Assembly: GCA_026706455.1 (NCBI GenBank)
Contig: JAPOYS010000115.1
Span: forward strand, 1-64,000
Direction: 5' to 3'
From: Chloroflexota bacterium
Lineage (GTDB): Bacteria; Chloroflexota; Anaerolineae; Aggregatilineales; Phototrophicaceae
Length of the DNA: 64,000 nt
Shown here one piece after another: positions 62,150-64,000 of this stretch (position 1 is its first letter; each line of letters begins with the position of its first letter). Both the position numbers and the translations under genes were made by a program. The notes below the pieces were generated by a model. That model searched no databases. It was not told the DNA's origin and saw only the letters and a program-made list of their open reading frames with translations.

Positions 62150-62737
62150 CTAGTCGTAATCGTCCCTGCCCTCCGCCCAATACCGCTCCAGTGACAGGCC
62201 GAGTCCGTCGGCGATCCGATTCACATAGGCAAAATAAGCAGTAATCTGCGCGACATCCAAAATCGCCCGGTCACTAAAACCAGCCCCCCTCAATTGTCGC
62301 ACATCATCTTCGATCATGTTCCAAGGCGCGCGTGTGAGCTTGGCGGCATAGTCGAGCATTTGCCGGTCGGCCGCCGTCAACTTTGCAAGGCGATAATCTG
62401 ACTCGATCTGCTCAGTAAAATCCGGATCTCCAGTCAACTGACGGAGGTTGCGCGCATGATGTTTCAGTCAGTATTCGCAGCGATTGATAGCTGAGACGAC
62501 CACGCCAATCAGCTCGCGTTGAACCCGGGTCAGGGGCGATTCGGCGAACATCAGCGTCTTGTACAAATGCAGATGATCCAGCAGCGACGCCGGGTTCAGG
62601 CTGTGGATCTTCATGATGTGGTCGACATTGCCGCTGCCGGGGTCGCCCGCCCGTCGATAGGCGCGCTTCAAATCGCCGGTCGCGTCAGCTTCAGAAATCG
62701 ACTTTATCCAGGCCATCGCTCGCTTCGTTGATTCCAT
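62150..62737 (-). CDS. AhpD-like peroxidase-related selenoprotein (in-frame TGA as Sec)
   Basis: A 195-residue protein read through TGA at 62470-62468. It follows the carboxymuconolactone-decarboxylase/AhpD-like 'peroxidase-related' pattern: HSLNPASLLDHLHLYKTLMF, then SPLTRVQRELIGVVVSAIN, then RCEY-U-LKHHARNL. Relatives have CxxC at the last motif, so Sec replaces the second Cys. After the TGA the frame continues with LTAADRQMLDYAAKLT and AILDVAQITAYFAYVNRIADGLG, both typical. AhpD-like proteins reduce peroxides or recycle peroxiredoxin. It starts 30 bases after the unknown gene upstream. Confidence 0.88.
62428..62446 (-). promoter_or_regulatory. Putative bacterial SECIS element of the peroxidase-related gene
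   Basis: Beginning 21 bases after the TGA, CTCCGTCA and TGACTGGAG can pair with one bulged T around a very short GT-containing loop. Bacterial SECIS hairpins sit at about this distance and often have a GU in the loop. Confidence 0.45.
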
Positions 62738-62767
62738 CTCTAGCTTGATCCCATTAAGCGCCAGCCG

Positions 62768-63589
62768 CTAGGCGTCCATGTATAGCGCTACGTTCAGTTT
62801 CCAAGCGATGTACAGCGTTTCCACGAAAGCGATGAGCTCCCTGATGCAATCGTCCGCGTCAGCGTCCGCGGCCATGTCGAATGCCAGGCGACCGCGCACG
62901 GAATCGCCATCGGAGGAAATAGCCTGTATTTCTCGCGCTTCCAGGTCGCGTTCGATCGCGCCCAGGAAAAGCAGTAGAATCCCGGCGTGGTTGGGTATGA
63001 TGCGTTTGCCAACGCCGAAGATCATCTCCAGAACCTGATCACCCGATACCCGCAGCTCGCCGAGGCGACGCTCGGGCGCGATCGGCAGCTCAAAGTAGGT
63101 CCGCTCCGCCGCCCCATCTCCGCCATCGGTTTCGCGCAGCGCCTTCACTGACGAGCCGTCGTAGCCCAGCTTTTGAATGCCCTGCTTCAGCAGCAGCCAA
63201 ATCAGCGGTTCATCCGGAACAGGCAGGCGCTCCAGCAGCCAGATCTCGGCACGCGCCGAAATTGGATATTGAATGAAACCGGCACAGCCGAAAGGTCGGC
63301 GCGCGCGATTCGCCGGGCAAGCGGCGCAATAATCGGCGTAGTCGCCCAGGACAGCCGCGTGATCGAGCAGGTCCTGGACAACGATCAACTGCTTTTCACC
63401 CGGGACGCCAGGTGTGCTGTGAGTAAAGTCAAATCCCATCTGATTCGGTTCGCGCGTGTCGCCAGCGGCGCGAAACCACTGGATGATCTCTTCCGCTCGC
63501 GCGCGTTCCTTCAGCCGTTCGAGAATGCCGGCCGGCTTCAAATCAGCTTGTGGCAAGCAGTCGTATTCAATGATATAGTCTATCGCCAT
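62768..63589 (-). CDS. Protein of unknown function with a Cys-rich motif
   Basis: A 273-residue soluble protein I do not recognise. Its most striking part is DYCAACPANRARRPFGCAG near residue 88, where three Cys could bind metal or form disulfides. The rest is mixed alpha/beta with many acidic residues (AADADADDCIRE near the end). It lies 30 bases upstream of the AhpD-like selenoprotein and is probably cotranscribed with it. Confidence 0.7.
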   Translation of the reverse strand: MAIDYIIEYDCLPQADLKPAGILERLKERARAEEIIQWFRAAGDTREPNQMGFDFTHSTPGVPGEKQLIVVQDLLDHAAVLGDYADYCAACPANRARRPFGCAGFIQYPISARAEIWLLERLPVPDEPLIWLLLKQGIQKLGYDGSSVKALRETDGGDGAAERTYFELPIAPERRLGELRVSGDQVLEMIFGVGKRIIPNHAGILLLFLGAIERDLEAREIQAISSDGDSVRGRLAFDMAADADADDCIRELIAFVETLYIAWKLNVALYMDA

Positions 63590-63675
63590 CGCGCCCCTTC
63601 CCGGTTGGCGTTTTGCCGGTCACGCCGAGTATAGCACAGCCGCAGTCTCGCGCGCGTTCGGTATCGCCCCGTAAG

Positions 63676-64000
63676 TCAAGCCCAGCGCCCATGCCGTTTC
63701 AAAGCCAGCAGGACATTGATGGTCGTCATCGGAAACCATTGCGGGAGGTTGTGCTGGTCCTGCCAATGGCCCGCCTCCTGCTGCGAATTGGACAGCCCAT
63801 CCAGAAAGCGGTCGAGCAAGCCCGCGGGCAAGGCTCGCGCAATCATCGAGTCAGCTGTGGGCGCGAAGGCAAACAGGGAATCGTACTGGCTTGGAGGCGC
63901 AGACTCCGCGCAAGCCACGATGTTGTCGACGGTCGCCTGTCGGTAGCGCTCCAGTTGCGGAAAATCGTCAAGGGCGAAGAAAAAGTCAAACGCGTGGTAG
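63676..64000 (-). CDS. Partial protein, terpene-cyclase/prenyltransferase-repeat-like C-terminus
   Basis: The C-terminal 107 residues of a gene that runs off the window; the frame is open to the edge. The end (QEAGHWQDQHNLPQWFP, then TTINVLLALKRHGRW) resembles the repeats of the prenyltransferase/squalene-cyclase-like alpha-toroid group, but the fragment is too short to be sure. It stops 86 bases before the Cys-rich gene and may belong to the same transcript. Confidence 0.55.
   Translation of the reverse strand, partial: YHAFDFFFALDDFPQLERYRQATVDNIVACAESAPPSQYDSLFAFAPTADSMIARALPAGLLDRFLDGLSNSQQEAGHWQDQHNLPQWFPMTTINVLLALKRHGRWA

Noticed and set aside
59735..62737. TGA read as Trp (alternative code) instead of selenocysteine
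   Set aside because: TGA ends many genes here in overlaps such as TGATG and GTGA, and the two in-frame TGAs fall exactly at redox Cys positions.

Overview
The window is ordinary, gene-dense chromosomal DNA (GC-rich by eye, genes on both strands, many 4-8 bp stop/start overlaps). It probably comes from a member of the Chloroflexota, Anaerolineae-like. The basis is indirect: two F420-type luciferase-like oxidoreductases, a long-form RmlA, a DUF368 transporter, a bactofilin, a Thr/Pro-rich SH3b-like membrane protein, and a UGSC-type selenoprotein cluster. I found no rRNA, tRNA or CRISPR array. TGA is used as an ordinary stop in many genes, so the code is standard.

Layout. 0-5.6 kb: AI-2E family exporter, two paralogous F420-type oxidoreductases flanking a YgjP-like metallohydrolase, a GNAT enzyme and a pentapeptide-repeat protein. 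5.7-7.6 kb: etfBA. 7.8-14 kb: a complete Mrp Na+/H+ antiporter operon (AB fusion, C, D, E, F, G). 14-21 kb: DUF368 undecaprenyl-phosphate translocase, an ADP-ribosylglycohydrolase-like protein, metK plus a methyltransferase behind a SAM-I riboswitch, and folE divergent from a folB-folK fusion. 21-31 kb: an exopolysaccharide/dTDP-sugar locus (BY-kinase-like ATPase, rmlA, rmlB, rmlD, three glycosyltransferases, Wzz-like protein, SDR) with rnhB nested inside, then a bactofilin. 31-37 kb: lipA, an orphan importer-type ABC ATPase, a ComEA-like protein, apt, a LolD-type ABC ATPase and RNase J. 37-40 kb: a second sugar locus (sugar aminotransferase, WecD-like acetyltransferase, polyprenyl-type glycosyltransferase). 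40-52 kb: icd, a TPR protein, modA-modB-arsC, two membrane proteins of unknown role, a primary-type sigma factor, an aminotransferase, an MFS transporter and trmB. 52-55 kb: a Type IIG restriction-modification gene whose reading frame is broken at a run of nine G. 55-59.7 kb: a pair of M16 peptidases, a small helix-hairpin-helix protein and fabF. 59.7-64 kb: a selenoprotein cluster on the minus strand.

The most interesting region is 59.7-64 kb. Two genes carry an in-frame TGA that reads naturally as selenocysteine. One is a UGSC-family protein (motif D-U-G-S-C-T-S-C). The other is an AhpD-like peroxidase-related protein (motif C-E-Y-U). Each TGA is followed by a plausible bacterial SECIS hairpin. 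Between them lies a thioredoxin domain (CATC) fused to a large domain I do not recognise, and upstream lie a Cys-containing unknown protein and a truncated gene. Together they suggest a selenium-dependent thiol redox module. The second notable item is the G9 tract in the restriction-modification gene: loss of one G restores a full 986-residue enzyme, so it is either a phase-variable switch or a homopolymer error. Smaller items are the SAM riboswitch operon, a BY-kinase-like protein with a degenerate P-loop, three copies of a GTAGGGGCGA inverted-repeat element, and CACAGAGG repeats on both sides of trmB.
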